Under the pieces are notes generated by a model that saw only the letters and a program-made list of their open reading frames with translations, made no database searches and was not told the origin of the DNA. The position numbers and the translations under genes are program-made. A DNA stretch of 5,314 nt from Muribaculaceae bacterium (GTDB lineage Bacteria; Pseudomonadota; Alphaproteobacteria; Rs-D84). The DNA lies in contig JAMPEH010000181.1 of assembly GCA_023665245.1 (NCBI GenBank), forward strand, positions 1 through 5,314. The letters run 5' to 3'. Positions 4,336 through 5,314 of the stretch are shown piece after piece. Each line of letters opens with the position of its first letter. Position 1 is the first letter of the stretch.

Positions 4336-4349
4336 GAATTCGAATGATT
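4336..4349. other. Candidate attachment core, copy 2
   Basis: GAATTCGAATGATT matches core copy 1 (2935-2948) with two G-to-A differences. It contains the 8-bp palindrome ATTCGAAT. The sequence on its right (TAGATTATT, then the hairpin, then GTATTATTTATATTTT) is recognisably related to that right of copy 1, while the left flank is unrelated apart from a possible AACAAA..GGA stretch. Confidence 0.5.
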
Positions 4350-4375
4350 AAAATTTGACATAGATTATTTTGTGT

Positions 4376-4400
4376 GGCAGATAGTCTATATGATTATCTG
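4376..4400. other. Conserved hairpin downstream of core copy 2
   Basis: TGGCAGATA and TATCTGCCA form a perfect 9-bp stem around GTCTATATGAT. It corresponds in position and sequence to the 2976-3002 hairpin, with a compensatory base-pair change. A T-rich run follows. It is either a terminator or an accessory-protein site of the attachment region. Confidence 0.5.
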
Positions 4401-4445
4401 CCATTATCTGTATTATTTATATTTTGCAAAAGCTAATAGAAATTC

Positions 4446-4454
4446 TGTATCCAA
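4446..4454 (-). repeat. Inverted TTGGATACA, candidate left arm-type site of the next cassette
   Basis: TGTATCCAA is the reverse complement of TTGGATACA, one base different from TTGGGTACA. It lies 110 bp after the start of core copy 2, matching the 109-bp spacing at copy 1. It is probably the arm site of the element that begins here and carries the AlbA_2 gene. Confidence 0.4.
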
Positions 4455-4468
4455 TAGGAGGATTTCGG

Positions 4469-4510
4469 GTGTTGGTAAAGGATGATTGGCGAAATAACAT
4501 ATTTTTATAG
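4469..4510 (+). other. 13-codon mini reading frame behind a perfect AGGAGG
   Basis: AGGAGG (4456-4461) is followed 7 nt later by GTG, and the frame ends at TAG 4508-4510 (product VLVKDDWRNNIFL). It may be a remnant of a lost gene's start or a leader peptide. Nothing else in 4208-4643 looks coding apart from this and the attachment-region elements listed separately. Confidence 0.2.
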
Positions 4511-4547
4511 AAATATGGGCGTTTATATGGTAATATATAGACACAAA

Positions 4548-4553
4548 TATAAT
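4548..4553 (+). promoter_or_regulatory. Possible -10 box of the AlbA_2 gene
   Basis: A perfect TATAAT lies about 90 bp before the AlbA_2 start codon. The hexamer 17 bp upstream (ATATGG) is a poor -35 match, so this promoter is tentative. Confidence 0.3.
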
Positions 4554-4643
4554 GCACAACATAAAAGGATATTGTAAAACTGACAGAATAGATGGCGTTA
4601 CATTAAAATAGAAATATGTATTGCCAGAAAGCAGGTGAGTTAT

Positions 4644-5314
4644 ATGCCGGAGCATCAAACAATAGAATACAAAGAATCATGGCATGATGAGTTCTTAGAA
4701 TGGATATGCGGTTATGCAAATGCTTATGGCGGTACACTCTATATTGGCAAAAATGATGACGGCAAGGTCGTTGGACTCAGCGATAAGGACAGAAAGAAAT
4801 TGTTGGAGGCTATTCCAAATAAGATTACAGATACAATGGGCATTGTGGCGGATGTCAATCTGCGGTATGATGATAACTTACAATATATTGAGATTATTGT
4901 GGACAAGTATCCTTCACTTATCAGCTATCATGGCAAATATTTTTACCGTTCCGGCAGTACCATGAGAACGATAACCGGAAAGGAGCTGGATAAAGCAATT
5001 CTTAAATCACAGGGCAGAACATGGGATGGTATGCCGATACCTAAATTACAGGTAATGGATTTAAGGAGAGAGGCAATTGACTTATTTAAGGAAAAGGCTT
5101 TGCGAAGACATAGGCTGACGGATGAGGAAACAAGAGTTGATGATACTATACTAATGGAAAATCTGCACCTGTTTGATGAGGAAGGCTATCTGATCAGGGC
5201 GGCAATGCTGGCATTCTACAAAGATCCGGAGAAATGGGTGACAGGATCCTACATCAAGGTTGGTTATTTTGGAAAATCGGATGCTGACTTGATCTATCAA
5301 GACGAAGTGCATGG
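4644..5314 (+). CDS. AlbA_2 (Schlafen-type) putative DNA/RNA-binding protein, 3' end outside window
   Basis: The frame is open from ATG 4644, behind AGGTGA (4633-4638) with 5 nt spacing, to the window end, giving 223 residues so far. The N-terminal AlbA_2/Schlafen domain is clear: IEYKES (7-12), then WICGYANAYGGTLYIGKND and DGKVVGL through about residue 45, matching the family's E.K and A.aN..GG.l.iGv.d.G.v.G motifs. Further conserved blocks include RYDDNLQYIEIIVDKYPSL, and YRSGSTMRTITGKEL ending near residue 117. A middle region (LTDEETRVDDTILMENLHL, AMLAFYKDPEKWV) is typical of the longer members, which usually carry a C-terminal ATPase or winged-helix part and total about 400-500 residues, so roughly half is seen. 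The family is often annotated as a transcriptional regulator or RecG-like and is frequent in defence islands. Its position after core copy 2 suggests cassette cargo. Confidence 0.88.
   Translation, partial: MPEHQTIEYKESWHDEFLEWICGYANAYGGTLYIGKNDDGKVVGLSDKDRKKLLEAIPNKITDTMGIVADVNLRYDDNLQYIEIIVDKYPSLISYHGKYFYRSGSTMRTITGKELDKAILKSQGRTWDGMPIPKLQVMDLRREAIDLFKEKALRRHRLTDEETRVDDTILMENLHLFDEEGYLIRAAMLAFYKDPEKWVTGSYIKVGYFGKSDADLIYQDEVH

Noticed and set aside
4032..4361. 109-aa minus-strand open frame across the cassette end
   Set aside because: It runs through the second DUF3791 gene and the arm repeats in antisense, and its composition is unlike a protein.
4714..4965. 83-aa plus-strand open frame inside the AlbA_2 gene
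   Set aside because: It is a frame shadow of the clear AlbA_2 coding sequence, which has the conserved family motifs in the other frame.
1..5314. CRISPR array, rRNA or insertion-sequence transposase
   Set aside because: No regularly spaced repeats, rRNA-like sequence or transposase motifs were seen on either strand.

Overview
The window looks like accessory DNA from a low-GC Gram-positive gut anaerobe, most likely a Clostridia/Lachnospiraceae-type Firmicute. The reasons are AT-rich intergenic DNA, strong AGGAGG-type ribosome binding sites, tightly packed short operons, a short-form TetR regulator, and DUF3791/DUF3990 and AlbA_2 proteins common in that group. No housekeeping gene is visible. 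The lineage is an inference from style, not from a marker gene.

Left part (1-2810): a GC-richer, charged C-terminal gene fragment ends at 160, next to a bidirectional terminator (166-202). A minus-strand operon of six very small genes (1897 down to 296) follows. In transcription order it encodes a 52-aa one-helix membrane peptide, a 60-aa Cys-rich protein, two related soluble proteins of 86 and 81 aa, a 170-aa two-helix membrane protein, and a 57-aa one-helix membrane peptide. The 86-, 81- and 170-aa products share one ungapped domain of about 43 residues that I do not recognise. The operon is divergent from a TetR-family regulator (2085-2645). The two promoters overlap at their -35 boxes, on an operator-like sequence whose ACATGGTG half-site recurs in a perfect 22-bp palindrome just after tetR. 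A 23-codon gene remnant with a good ribosome binding site follows the palindrome.

Right part (2810-5314): two divergent copies of a roughly 245-bp structure occur in direct orientation, starting near 2814 and 4215. Each copy has a pair of direct repeats with an 11-bp period, about 100 bp of variable sequence, a conserved core (GARTTCGARTGATT), a conserved hairpin, and an inverted copy of a related repeat about 110 bp past the core. This is what the ends of tyrosine-recombinase elements stacked at one attachment site would look like. Between the copies lies a segment of about 1.4 kb with no integrase, carrying a three-gene DUF3791 - DUF3990 (ADP-ribosyltransferase-like) - DUF3791 operon that resembles a toxin-antitoxin module. 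After the second copy, an AlbA_2 (Schlafen-type) protein gene starts and runs off the window.

The overall picture is the end of one mobile element carrying a TetR-controlled small-membrane-protein operon, then a small att-bounded cassette with a likely toxin-antitoxin or defence module, then the start of another cassette. The attachment-site architecture and the small-gene operon are the two things most worth following up.
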